Below, one piece after another: positions 15,710 through 24,413 of a DNA stretch of 55,005 nt. A model generated the notes under the pieces. The model did no database searches, had not been told where the DNA came from, and was given only the letters and a program-made list of their open reading frames with translations. Source of the DNA: Paracoccaceae bacterium (GTDB taxonomy: Bacteria > Pseudomonadota > Alphaproteobacteria > Rhodobacterales > Rhodobacteraceae); contig JAPOXR010000036.1 in assembly GCA_026706985.1 (NCBI GenBank), forward strand, positions 1 to 55,005. The letters run 5' to 3'. How positions within the stretch are numbered: position 1 is the first letter of the stretch; each line of letters starts with the position of its first letter. Position numbers and translations under genes: made by a program.

Positions 15710-16855
15710 ATGAGCGATCGACCGACGGCCGTGGTGGCCGGCGCCGGTATTGCCGGGGTGATGACAGCACTCGCCCTGCAACGGAAGGGTTGCCGGGTTA
15801 CGCTTATCGATCGGTGGGAACCGGGCCACGTCAGAGCTTCCTCCTCCGATGTGACGCGCATCCTGCGGATGATTCACGGGATTGATGAGCTGTATACCGA
15901 ATGGGTCCGGGAATCGCGGCTCCGCTGGCTCGAGCTGCAGGAGGAAATCGGCACGGTGCTGTTTGTCCAATGCGGCGCTCTGGTGCTGGCGGGCAGGAAT
16001 CATACCGACTGGGAGGACCGGACGATCGAGACTTTCAACAGGCTTGGTGTGCCGCATTTCAGGATCAGCACGGAAGAGGTCCGGCAGCGTTTTCCGCAGT
16101 TCCGCTGCGAAGATGTTGAATATGCGATTCATGAGCCTGAATCGGGCCTGCTTATGGCAAAGCGGTCGCTCGTGCAGTTGGCGGAACTGTTCCGCAGGGA
16201 AGGTGGAAAAATCATCCGCGCCCGGGTGACTGCTGATGCGGATGAAAGATTGATGCTGGATGGCAAACCGCTCGCGGCCGACATCATCATCGCCGCCGCG
16301 GGACCTTGGCTCGGAGATATGTTTCCGCGCACTGTCGGACCGTTGCTGCAGGTGGTCCGCCAGGACATCATTTACACCTCGACGCCGGATTCAACGACTG
16401 AATATGATGCCCGCCGGATGCCGTGCTGGGTTGACCATGGCTATGGTGCTTACGGCACGCCTTCGGTGGAGGGTTCCGGTGTCAAGGCGGCGATCGCCTG
16501 GACGCATACGGTGATCGATCTCGACAATGCCGACAGAGTGGTTGATGATTCAGTCTTTCACCGGACCAGGCAATATGTCCGCCACCGGCTGCCCGGCCTC
16601 GTCGGTCAACGGGCGGTTGATCAGAAAGCCTGCCAGATTGCCATGACACCGGATACGCATTTTATTCTGGATCATCATCCTGAGCAGGAGAATCTCCTGA
16701 TCCTCGGCGGGTGTTCAGGGCACCTGTTCAAACATGGCCCGATGATCGGCGAGTTCGCCGCCGGTGTGGCGCTGCGCGAATGGGGAACACCGGAGCGTTT
16801 CAGGCTCGGGTCGAGGAACACACTTTCGATCGCCGACTCGCCGTCAGGGCGCTGA
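15710..16855 (+). CDS. Sarcosine-oxidase-like FAD amine oxidase
   Basis: 381 residues, the size of monomeric sarcosine oxidase and N-methyltryptophan oxidase. Seen: the FAD dinucleotide motif AGAGIAGVMTALAL (9-22), SSDVTRILRMIHG, AAAGPWLGDMF (195-205), Cys308 in ACQIAMTPDTHFILD at the position of the covalent flavin Cys of sarcosine oxidase, and GGCSGHLFKHGPMIGE (333-348). This family oxidises secondary amino acids with O2 to imine or aldehyde plus H2O2. Next to N-alkyl-glutamate synthesis genes it is the best candidate to cleave N-alkyl-glutamate, in place of the four-subunit N-methylglutamate dehydrogenase. The start at 15710 follows GGAAGGGCAGG; an ATG at 15695 is the alternative. Confidence 0.88.
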   Translation: MSDRPTAVVAGAGIAGVMTALALQRKGCRVTLIDRWEPGHVRASSSDVTRILRMIHGIDELYTEWVRESRLRWLELQEEIGTVLFVQCGALVLAGRNHTDWEDRTIETFNRLGVPHFRISTEEVRQRFPQFRCEDVEYAIHEPESGLLMAKRSLVQLAELFRREGGKIIRARVTADADERLMLDGKPLAADIIIAAAGPWLGDMFPRTVGPLLQVVRQDIIYTSTPDSTTEYDARRMPCWVDHGYGAYGTPSVEGSGVKAAIAWTHTVIDLDNADRVVDDSVFHRTRQYVRHRLPGLVGQRAVDQKACQIAMTPDTHFILDHHPEQENLLILGGCSGHLFKHGPMIGEFAAGVALREWGTPERFRLGSRNTLSIADSPSGR

Positions 16856-16863
16856 CGAGCGCT

Positions 16864-18285
16864 TCACCAGCTATAGGGGCGGTCAATGCCGGCGAGTGAC
16901 ACGCCGGTGAATGCCGAAGCCTCCAGCGACAGAGCCCGCAGATCCTCGACTTCAAGATTGCTGACCTTCGATTTGCCGCATGATTTCGCCAGCAGAGTGA
17001 TTTCCATGGTCATTGCGGTCAGAAAGCGCGCCACCCGCTCCGCCGCCGCGGCGACATCAACCCGTTTTTCCAGCTCCGGATCCTGCGTTGTGATGCCGAC
17101 AGGACACATGCCGGTGTGGCAGTGATGGCAGCGTCCGGGGGCGGTCCCGAGAGCAGCATAACTGTCGAAGTAGCGCGGTGAATTACATCCCAAAGCGATC
17201 AGCGCGGCGGTGCCGATCATGATCGCATCGGCCCCCAGCGCCAGTGCCTTGGCGGCATCGACGCCGTTTCGTATACCGCCTGCCAGCACCAGTTTGACCT
17301 CGCCCGACATGCCACATTCATCAAGTGCTTCGCGGGCCGCGCGCACCGCCGAAATCGTCGGAATTCCGGTATGATCAAGGAGAATCTCCGGTGATGCACC
17401 GGTACCTCCTTCGGCTCCGTCGACGACGATCACATCGGCACCGGCTTTGGCGGCAATGGCCACATCATATCTTGGTCGGGTGGCGCCCACCTTGACAAAA
17501 ATCGGCACCCGGTAACCAGTGGCTTCACGCAATTCCTCGATCTTGACCTGTAGGTCATCGGCACCGAGAAAATCCGGATGCCGCACTGTAGAGCGTTGGT
17601 CCACGCCCAAGGGCAGCGAGCGCATTTTCGCCACCCGTTCGGAAACTTTCATGCCGAGCAATACGCCCCCGGTTCCCGGTTTGGCACCCTGCCCGGTGAC
17701 AATCTCGATACCGTCGGCTTTGCGAAGATGCTCCAGATCCAGCATGTAGCGGGATGGTGTGATCTGGTAGACCAACAGCTTGGAAGCCTCGCGTTCATCC
17801 TCCAGCATACCGCCCTCGCCAGTGCAGGTCATGGTTCCGGCTTTGGAGGCGCCATAGCCGAGTGCCGCCTTGGCGTTGGCGGAAAGGGCTCCGAAGGACA
17901 TAGAGGCGATATAGATCGGAATGGCCAGCCGGATCGGCTCTGAAACCAGGCCCGGCCGGTCTCCGAGCACAGTCTCGGTTTCACAGCTTTCGCGGTATCC
18001 CTCCAACGGCAGACGGGTCATGGTTGCAGGAACAAAAACCAGGTCATCGAAGGTCGGCATGCTGCGGCTGAAAGTATTGAAGCCGCGCAGCTGGTAGCGA
18101 CCGAGCTGTGACATGGCGTGCACATCGGCGATGGCTTTGGCCGACCAACGGGTGGATTTCCCCTCTTCATAGGATTCAGGCACCCCGACTGGATGCGACT
18201 CGATGCTTCCATCGCGCATGGCGACCGCCTCTTCGGACGGCATCGGAAACGGAAATCCGCCGCTCTCGTCTAAATCATCAGCCAT
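16864..18285 (-). CDS. mgsC: N-methylglutamate-synthase-type FMN subunit (MgsC/GlxD)
   Basis: About 473 residues, the FMN-binding glutamate synthase domain as a separate protein: SMSFGALSANAKAALGYG, EGGMLEDEREASKL, TGQGAKPGTGG, VDGAEGGTGA, AGGIRNGVDAAKALALGAD, and CHHCHTGMCPVGITTQ, which carries Cys residues for a 3Fe-4S cluster. In N-methylglutamate synthase this subunit builds N-alkyl-glutamate with the amidotransferase-like and GXGXG subunits encoded upstream. The start at 18285 overlaps the previous gene by 16 bases; an in-frame ATG at 18315 is possible. It ends eight bases from the convergent oxidase gene. An alternative reading is the rhizobial GlxD of unknown role. Confidence 0.9.
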   Translation of the reverse strand: MADDLDESGGFPFPMPSEEAVAMRDGSIESHPVGVPESYEEGKSTRWSAKAIADVHAMSQLGRYQLRGFNTFSRSMPTFDDLVFVPATMTRLPLEGYRESCETETVLGDRPGLVSEPIRLAIPIYIASMSFGALSANAKAALGYGASKAGTMTCTGEGGMLEDEREASKLLVYQITPSRYMLDLEHLRKADGIEIVTGQGAKPGTGGVLLGMKVSERVAKMRSLPLGVDQRSTVRHPDFLGADDLQVKIEELREATGYRVPIFVKVGATRPRYDVAIAAKAGADVIVVDGAEGGTGASPEILLDHTGIPTISAVRAAREALDECGMSGEVKLVLAGGIRNGVDAAKALALGADAIMIGTAALIALGCNSPRYFDSYAALGTAPGRCHHCHTGMCPVGITTQDPELEKRVDVAAAAERVARFLTAMTMEITLLAKSCGKSKVSNLEVEDLRALSLEASAFTGVSLAGIDRPYSW

Positions 18286-18962
18286 GCTTTGGCGTCCCTG
18301 CTCTGAAAATGCCATAATCTCTGCGCCGAAACGATCTTTCTCCAGTCGCGGGAAGAATCCGCCAATCCCCGTTCGGCGAGCAGCGCCTCCACTTCCTGCA
18401 CCTGTTCAGCACTCGGCTCGGTGAGGCGGGTGTCAACGCCCAGCGATTTTGCCGGTCCGGCAAGCCAGACCTCGCCTCCCCAAAGCGAGTCGGCACAGGC
18501 ATCCCCGGCACCTTCGAGAGCGATAATCCGGCCGGCATGCGCCATGAATCCCGACAGATAACCAATGCGGCCTTCAACGATGATGTCGCCGCCCTTCATT
18601 GCCACCCCGCAGCGCGGACCGGCATTTCCCTTGATATGCAGTAAGCCGCCGAGCATGGATGTTCCGGCCGACATTCCGGCATACCCGCCGACGGTGATTT
18701 CTCCGGAAGACATGGCTTCACCGACGGCCCATCCGGCATTGCGCTCGACCTGGATCCTGGCACCGCAGTTCAGGCCGCCGCAATAATAACCGACACTGCC
18801 TTCGAAGCGGATATTGGCACGCGCATCCATACCGATCGCCAGATTGTGGCGGGATTTGGTGTCGGTGACGGTGACATCGCGGCCTGCCGCGACCGCGTCA
18901 CGGATTTCGGCATTGACCTGCCTGATCGGACGATCACCGACGGTCACGGTGAGGTCTTTCAT
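18270..18962 (-). CDS. mgsB: N-methylglutamate-synthase-type GXGXG subunit (MgsB/GlxC)
   Basis: 230 residues, the glutamate synthase C-terminal beta-helix as a stand-alone protein: repeated glycine-rich turns such as VGYYCGGLNCGARIQV, GWAVGEAMSSGEITVGGYAG, GPRCGVAMKGGDIIVEG and GDACADSLWGGEVWLAG. It is a structural subunit linking the amidotransferase-like and FMN subunits. Its start overlaps the upstream stop (ATGA at 18959-18962), so the three subunits are translationally coupled. Confidence 0.9.
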   Translation of the reverse strand: MKDLTVTVGDRPIRQVNAEIRDAVAAGRDVTVTDTKSRHNLAIGMDARANIRFEGSVGYYCGGLNCGARIQVERNAGWAVGEAMSSGEITVGGYAGMSAGTSMLGGLLHIKGNAGPRCGVAMKGGDIIVEGRIGYLSGFMAHAGRIIALEGAGDACADSLWGGEVWLAGPAKSLGVDTRLTEPSAEQVQEVEALLAERGLADSSRDWRKIVSAQRLWHFQSRDAKAWLMI

Positions 18963-19897
18963 GCAGCGGCTTTCTGCACCGGCCAGGTATTGGTCAGTGC
19001 CGGGCCGTCATAATTCACGACATCACCTTCGGCGGCATATATGCGCCGCACCGCCTGCTCTTCAGTGGCGACAGCGACCTCTCCTCCATCGCCCATGGCA
19101 ACCAGAGGTTTGATGGCCCAGCGATCCTTGGCGAAGCCGATACTGTCGCTGTCGGAGATCAGATAGGTGAAAACACCGTCGATCTCGGAGATGGATTGCT
19201 CAAGTGCCTGCAGCTTATCGAGACCGGCCTTGATGCGGTCGGAAATCCACACCGCGATCAATTCGCTGTCATTCTCGGTCATGAACCGGTAGCCATCGCG
19301 GCGCAGCCTGTCGCGCAGCAGAAAATAATTCGTGATCTGTCCGTTGTGGACAATTGCGACATCCGGAAACGGCCGCGCCCAGAACGGATGGCTGGCGGTC
19401 GGCACAACCGAGGATTCGGTTGCCAGACGGGCATGTCCGAGCCCGTGCGTGCCGATAAACCCGCGCACCCCGTGTTTCCCGGCGACATCAGCCGCACTCC
19501 CGGTATCCTTGATGATTTCCAGCGACCGGCCCACCGATTGGATTTCAATCCGGTGCGAGAGCTCATCGGCTTCGCGCGACCATTTTTCGATATCAGACAG
19601 TTCCGATATCTCGAGGCGCACCGAAACATGTGCGCTTGAGGCTTCGTCAACAGTCGGATCTGATTCGAGATCAGCGCCGTAACCGCGGATGACCTTGATC
19701 AGATCATCCAGATCGACCCCCAGGCTTGCGCGGTTGAATCCAACCGCACGCACCACAAATCCGGTCCGGCGCGGCGGTCCGTAAAGGGCGAAGCCGGTGG
19801 AATCGGCACCCCTGTGAACCTGCGCATCCATGAGTTCCACCAGATCGGTGCCGATATCGGCCATCCGTCCGGCTATTCTTGCGGCAATTCCACACAT
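18959..19897 (-). CDS. mgsA: N-methylglutamate-synthase-type amidotransferase subunit (MgsA/GlxB)
   Basis: 312 residues, class II glutamine amidotransferase fold. The catalytic Cys2 follows the initiator Met (MCGIAARIAG); further motifs are VHRGADSTGFALYG, GLGHARLATES, ASHPFWARPF, VHNGQITNY and ENDSELIAVWI. In N-methylglutamate synthase this subunit removes the gamma-linked amine or ammonia and passes it to the FMN subunit. AAAGGA precedes the start. The 207 bases upstream (19898-20104) hold no gene and should contain the operon promoter. Confidence 0.9.
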   Translation of the reverse strand: MCGIAARIAGRMADIGTDLVELMDAQVHRGADSTGFALYGPPRRTGFVVRAVGFNRASLGVDLDDLIKVIRGYGADLESDPTVDEASSAHVSVRLEISELSDIEKWSREADELSHRIEIQSVGRSLEIIKDTGSAADVAGKHGVRGFIGTHGLGHARLATESSVVPTASHPFWARPFPDVAIVHNGQITNYFLLRDRLRRDGYRFMTENDSELIAVWISDRIKAGLDKLQALEQSISEIDGVFTYLISDSDSIGFAKDRWAIKPLVAMGDGGEVAVATEEQAVRRIYAAEGDVVNYDGPALTNTWPVQKAAA

Positions 19898-20104
19898 TTA
19901 TGCAATCCTTTCGGAGGCTCGGCTGCATTAACCCGCACCATTCACTGTTGCAACCGGATCACCGCGATCACGAGCCCCAAGTCTCGGGATAGAGATGGCA
20001 ACGGGAGTTTCACCATCCGCCTTTCTCCTTCAGGTCGGATTTCTCCCGCCAAAGCCCACCGGCAATAGCCCTGATCGTTGAGTTAGGCATAGCGTTTGGT
20101 ACGC

Positions 20105-22867
20105 TCATCCGAGCTGGAATGGATCCTTCTTGTTGTTGACGCTGGGCTCCAGTGAAATCGCGCGCCGCCACCCGTCCAAATCACCGTTGGGCAGACCGGG
20201 AACGGCCTTGATGACAGCTTCATCAAGTGCATGGCGCACTGGATCAGCGTCGATCGCGGGCAGTGGTTTCAGGATGGCGTCCGCATGCCGGTCGTAGGCC
20301 GTTGCCAACAGAGCGATGTCACAGTGGCCGGGCCGCGGAACAGGCAGCGAACGCAGGCCGTCGAGTGAGAAATGCGGGTAGGTGAGGTTCTTCTGGCGCG
20401 TGTTGAGGAAGGCGATGACGCCGAACGTCGAATTCAGCCAGACGCACCATGCCTTGCACAATTGTTCACTGTCATTGCCGTGCGGAGACACCGGGATGAA
20501 AGCCGACCCCAGAACCGGCTCATCCGAGTACACTGCCGCCGTCCGCGTCAGGTTCAGCCGCATGCGGTTTGCAATGAGCAGATTGCTCCGCTTCCGCCAC
20601 AGACGCCGGGCATAGTCGTGCATGCCCTTCTTGGCGGCCAGGAATTCATCCGGGCTGGTCCGCATTGCGGTTTGGCGCGCGGTCTTGTGCGCCCAGAGGG
20701 CCCGCATGTCCGGATTCTGTCTTTTCCCAGCCTTTATGAACGCTTCCCTGATTCTTTGGCCTCCTGGCTCAACCGCGGCAAGGCTGCCGACAGCTGCCAG
20801 CGCAGGATTATCGAGCAGCGCATCATATGCGTCGGCCAAGCTCTGGTCGTAGAAGCAGGCTGCGTTCCACGGGCGGTCCCGGAGCTGCTCCAGGGTCCGC
20901 CAGGCGATGGTGCCGTAATTTGTCAGGAGGCTGTTATCGCCATCGAGCGCCCGCCGGACGGCCTCTGCGAGAAAGTACGCCTCGCTTGCGCTTGCCGGAT
21001 TTTCGGCAAGCGAGACAAAGGCCGCGGGAGTTCCCCGGGTTCTCGCAGTGGGGCGGCGCGCAATGATCAGGGACTCATGAATGTCCGTGTTTTCGGAGAA
21101 ATGGATCCGGCGGTTGTCGTGGCTCGTGACCACCATTTCTAACTGGAAGCGCGCCGGATCGGTAAGAAGATTCCGTTCGCTCTTGCCGCTGGCATTGGTG
21201 CACGCGGTAAATGGCTTCACAATTGCCACTGTCCCGGTGCAATTCAGCAGCAGGTCGGCGATCGGAGTGAAGAATGTGCCAATTGTCGATTGGTCAATGG
21301 CGTTCCTGTGCGCCTCGTCAGCCACATTTTCCGCAAGCTCGATTTCATGTTGCTGCACTTTTTTACGAACCTCGCCGGGCAAGCTGCGGTTGCGGATGTC
21401 GTTCCGGGTGAACGGCGGGTTCATGATGACCAGATCGCATGATCCTTCGAGATCCGGCGCCTCGTCTTCGTAGCCCGACGCGGTCGCCCGGTTCTGGCTG
21501 GTGTCCGGCGCTAGCCCCGGGAGGTATCCGGCGTTGTTGACCAGAATGTCGAGCGAACCCGCACGTACGTCTCCGTTCGCATTCACACCATGCTGCATGT
21601 TGTAGAGATTCATTTTGTTGTAATCGATTTTCGGTGCACTGAGCGTCAGCATGGACGCGGCAAGATGAATCGCGTGCCGGTTGATGTCGAGACCATGCAG
21701 TACATCCTCGATCAGTCCGAGATGCAGCACGGACAAGTCGGTCTCGTCGCGAGTGGCGGCGCGGAACCGGTCCTCGATTGTCCTCGCTGCGGCCATCAGC
21801 AGCGTGCCGGTTCCACAGGCCGGATCACAGACTTTGATGCTCATTAACCTGCCTGCGTCGGTCCAGTCGCCGTCCACGGTAGTCCAGCGCGGTGGCATTG
21901 CGAGCGCAGCCAGCAGGACGGCTGCGGCCGGGCTGGTGTAGAATGATCCATCATACCGCGCCGTCTGCAAGAGCCCGTGGTAAAGGGGACCGGCATGGTC
22001 GAGTTGCAGACCGCGAATGCGCGGTGCACACTCGAGCACGGCTTCAATCAGGATTTCAAGGAGGTTGTCGGTATGATGATCCACCGGCAGTGTGTGGATT
22101 ACCGCCAGCGCAGGATCGACTACCGGCGCGTAGTCGACCGCGCGGATCCGTGCCCAGTTGTCGAGCAGCGCGGTTTGCCTGTTTGGAGCATTTCGAACCG
22201 TCAACAGCGTGTCCAGGTCGGGAATGCGGATGCCCTCGCTACACATCCGGTTCTGCAGCAGAGCCATGTTGGCCGTGATCAAACAGGCGATGCGCGCGGG
22301 CCGCGGGTCAATGCTGTGGCCCTCTTTGGGTTCCCAGGGCAATCGCAGAGTTTGAGCCAAGTTCTGACCAGTCGGCAAATTGATCAACTCACTGGCCGCG
22401 AGAATGGCCTGCGTAAGGATGTCTGTGACGGCGTATGTTTCGTTCGCGCCAATGTCGTCGGCGAGCTTAACAAGATCGGACAGCCGACCCTTGTGCCAGT
22501 GGCCGATCGGGCCAGCCTGATTGACCTTGGCCATCAACAGATCGTCCGTAAGCTCTAGGATCTGCTGTGGAGTGTCTTCTCTGTCCTCGGCTAGGTCCTC
22601 GGGATAGCAGAGGGCCAGCGCGTTCCAGCAGTCACTCTCCCTCAGCCAGCGTTGTGCATCCTTGACAGCGGCTTTCTGCTGGGTCGAACTCTGCCCGATC
22701 TTGCATTCAAGCGCAGTGAAGTAACGGTCGCCGTGCTGGCGCCGAATTTGCACATCGCAGTGCTTGCCGCCGGTCCTTGCCCGTGTCTGCTCCGGAGTAG
22801 CGTGGAAATTATGGGTCGCCAGGGCGGCGGCAAGGGCAGAGTTGAGGGCATTTTCCTGAATTGGCAT
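20105..22867 (-). CDS. DNA methyltransferase-nuclease fusion (type IIG-like restriction enzyme)
   Basis: 920 residues. The N-terminus has a PD-(D/E)xK-like arrangement, Asp38 in KHCDVQI then E54 and K56 in ALECKIG, suggesting a nuclease. An N6-adenine methyltransferase core follows, with DPACGTG (348-354, AdoMet binding) and NPPF (483-486, catalysis), and a C-terminal region likely for target recognition. This order is that of single-chain restriction-modification enzymes. The start at 22867 (MPIQENALNSALAAALATH) begins where conserved-looking sequence begins; the frame is open further but looks unrelated. No separate specificity subunit is present. It is the first gene of a defence island with DUF3800 and AbiJ-like genes on the opposite strand. 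Confidence 0.82.
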   Translation of the reverse strand: MPIQENALNSALAAALATHNFHATPEQTRARTGGKHCDVQIRRQHGDRYFTALECKIGQSSTQQKAAVKDAQRWLRESDCWNALALCYPEDLAEDREDTPQQILELTDDLLMAKVNQAGPIGHWHKGRLSDLVKLADDIGANETYAVTDILTQAILAASELINLPTGQNLAQTLRLPWEPKEGHSIDPRPARIACLITANMALLQNRMCSEGIRIPDLDTLLTVRNAPNRQTALLDNWARIRAVDYAPVVDPALAVIHTLPVDHHTDNLLEILIEAVLECAPRIRGLQLDHAGPLYHGLLQTARYDGSFYTSPAAAVLLAALAMPPRWTTVDGDWTDAGRLMSIKVCDPACGTGTLLMAAARTIEDRFRAATRDETDLSVLHLGLIEDVLHGLDINRHAIHLAASMLTLSAPKIDYNKMNLYNMQHGVNANGDVRAGSLDILVNNAGYLPGLAPDTSQNRATASGYEDEAPDLEGSCDLVIMNPPFTRNDIRNRSLPGEVRKKVQQHEIELAENVADEAHRNAIDQSTIGTFFTPIADLLLNCTGTVAIVKPFTACTNASGKSERNLLTDPARFQLEMVVTSHDNRRIHFSENTDIHESLIIARRPTARTRGTPAAFVSLAENPASASEAYFLAEAVRRALDGDNSLLTNYGTIAWRTLEQLRDRPWNAACFYDQSLADAYDALLDNPALAAVGSLAAVEPGGQRIREAFIKAGKRQNPDMRALWAHKTARQTAMRTSPDEFLAAKKGMHDYARRLWRKRSNLLIANRMRLNLTRTAAVYSDEPVLGSAFIPVSPHGNDSEQLCKAWCVWLNSTFGVIAFLNTRQKNLTYPHFSLDGLRSLPVPRPGHCDIALLATAYDRHADAILKPLPAIDADPVRHALDEAVIKAVPGLPNGDLDGWRRAISLEPSVNNKKDPFQLG

Positions 22868-22956
22868 TGCTTTGGGCTCGTAAACTTGAGAACTTACTGG
22901 GCTCGTCTGAGATCCCGGTAGATCGTTATTCCGGATAGCTCTTCGAATAAAGCTTC

Positions 22957-22995
22957 TTGTACCTCGTATACTTCCCGGAGGCATACGAGGTACAA
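22957..22995. promoter_or_regulatory. 13-bp perfect inverted repeat upstream of the restriction gene
   Basis: Arms TTGTACCTCGTAT and ATACGAGGTACAA with a 13-base spacer that includes TTCCCGGAGG. It lies 90 bases upstream of the methyltransferase-nuclease start. Long dyads like this serve as operators for restriction-modification controllers or for the methylase itself; no controller gene is seen. It lacks a T-run, so a terminator is less likely. Confidence 0.55.
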
Positions 22996-23104
22996 TCATT
23001 TGACAATGAGTCGGTTTGTTCCTAAACATTGTTTCCAGAACGTCGCGCTGCTATAACTTAGTAGTGCGAAATCGCCGACTCCCGCTAGTCGGGGGCGGCA
23101 GACC

Positions 23105-23130
23105 CTATGGCCACCATACGGTGGCCATAG
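23105..23130. promoter_or_regulatory. 11-bp perfect hairpin just before the DUF3800 gene
   Basis: CTATGGCCACC pairs with GGTGGCCATAG around the four-base loop ATAC. It ends 19 bases before the DUF3800 start and just upstream of its GGGAGA ribosome-binding site. No T-run follows. It may be a 5'-leader structure or an operator. Confidence 0.55.
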
Positions 23131-23149
23131 CCATGTTTGAGGGAGATTG

Positions 23150-23500
23150 ATGAAACTCTGCTTCATTGATGAAGCGGGAGACCTTCAAGCTCTTCCCGAC
23201 CCTCCACAACCAAACAGCCAGCCTGTTCTGGTCGTTGGAAGTCTCTTTGTAGATGAAGCAAAGCTTTATGACCTGACCCATGCACTCCTGCACCTCAAAT
23301 TACGATACTTCCCCAGACTGAATTATCGATCAGACAAGTTCTTGGACAGTATCTTGCCGGAGATAAAGGGTAGCGACCTCCGCAAAAACGCTACACGCGG
23401 AAATGCTAAACAGCGGAAACATGCCTTCAGTTTCCTAGACCGGATTCTCGGATTGTTGCATCAATATGATGCTAGGGCTGTTGACATACAGGGTTGCGGT
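23150..23500 (+). pseudogene. DUF3800 protein, N-terminal fragment cut by an insertion
   Basis: About 117 residues of a DUF3800 protein: MKLCFIDEAGDLQALPDPPQ with the acidic start typical of this RNase H-like family, then PVLVVGSLFVDEAKL, YRSDKFLDSILPEIKGSDLRK and FSFLDRILGLLHQYDARAV. After roughly 23490 the sequence becomes the 5' end of a transposase region and the family similarity stops. DUF3800 proteins are common in defence loci. A possible C-terminal remnant lies after the insertion (about 24321-24400) but cannot be confirmed. The exact junction could not be fixed. Confidence 0.75.
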
Positions 23501-23573
23501 TCGGGCGTCTGGATGTCATTTTCGCCGCAACGAACGCCGGAATGGCGTCGCAGGCGGTTCGGGCAGGTGGAAA

Positions 23574-24320
23574 ATGAATACAGACAGAACGGTGCTTACC
23601 GACGCCATGTGGGCGCGGGTCGGGCCCATGCTGCCGGGCAAGGAGTCCGACCCCGGCGTCACCGCGGCTGACAACCGGCTGTTTCCTGAGGCGGTTCTCT
23701 GGCGGATCCGCACCGGATCGCCGTGGCGTGATCTTCCGGAGCGGTTCGGCAACTGGAACAGCGTGTTCAAGCGCTTCCGGCGCTGGGCGGTTTCAGGCGT
23801 GTTCGAGCGTGTTTTCAATGTGTTGTCGGAGGAGTTCGACTTTGGGCACGTGTCCGTCGACGGCACAATCGTGCAGACCCATCAGAAGGCGACGGGGGCA
23901 AAAGGGGGACCGTCAGGCAGGGGATCGGACGTTCGAGGGGCGGCCTGACGAGCAAGGTCGTTGCCGTCGTGGACACGCTCGGGCAACCTTGTGCGGTTCA
24001 CGATCCTCCCCGGCCAGGCGCACGACCTTGCGGCGGTGCCTGACCTTCTTGAGGATATCCCCTTCGGGACCCTGATCGGCGACAGGGCGTTCGACGCCGA
24101 CTGGCTGCTTGAGGATCTGGCCCGGCGCGGCGCGGAAGCGGTGATCCCGTCGCGGCGGAACCGGAAGGAGCCACGGGAACATGACCGGGAGAAATACAGG
24201 TGGCGGCACCGGATTGAGAACTTCTCTGCGGGAATCAAAGAGTTCCGGGCGATCGCGACCCGTTACGACAAGACGGACGAGAGCTTCGCGGCCGGAATTT
24301 GCCGGATGAAATTAAAATAG
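23574..24320 (+). pseudogene. Inactivated IS5-family (IS427-like) transposase
   Basis: The first frame (23574-23948) encodes the DUF4096-type N-terminus (TDAMWARVGPMLPG, ITGSPWRDLPERFG-like block, HVSVDGTIVQTHQKATGAKG). The second part, in another frame, encodes the DDE domain end (FTILPGQAHD, GDRAFDADWL, REKYRWRHRIENFSAGIKEF, RYDKTDESFAAG). The frame change near AAAAGGGGG at about 23900 is where IS427-type elements programme a frameshift. A second change near CTCGGGCAACC (about 23980), an apparent extra G, breaks the product. The C-terminus is also short (CRMKLK). I could not identify terminal repeats or a target duplication. It interrupts the DUF3800 gene. Confidence 0.8.
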
Positions 24321-24413
24321 GCCTTTCGCATTTTTTGCATTGAAGAACAAACCAGGGCCGGTTTTCCAACCCGTAAAGAGAAGATTGGCGCATAACTGAA
24401 AGGTCTGTGCGAT

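Larger units (their letters stand above)
22868..23149. other. Divergent intergenic region with three inverted repeats
   Basis: No gene. It holds a 13-bp perfect inverted repeat TTGTACCTCGTAT/ATACGAGGTACAA (22957-22969 and 22983-22995), a 6-bp hairpin CCGACT/AGTCGG (23075-23092) and an 11-bp perfect hairpin (23105-23130). It separates the methyltransferase-nuclease gene from the DUF3800 gene, so it is likely to contain both promoters and operator sites. Confidence 0.8.

Noticed and set aside
8859-19897. Methylamine as substrate of the microcompartment
   Set aside because: The product would be formaldehyde, which is not a usual substrate of CoA-acylating aldehyde dehydrogenases; an amine with two or more carbons fits better.
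21520-21560. NNAGYLPG motif suggesting a short-chain dehydrogenase
   Set aside because: It is an isolated match inside the methyltransferase domain between DPACGTG and NPPF; no Rossmann fold or YxxxK follows.
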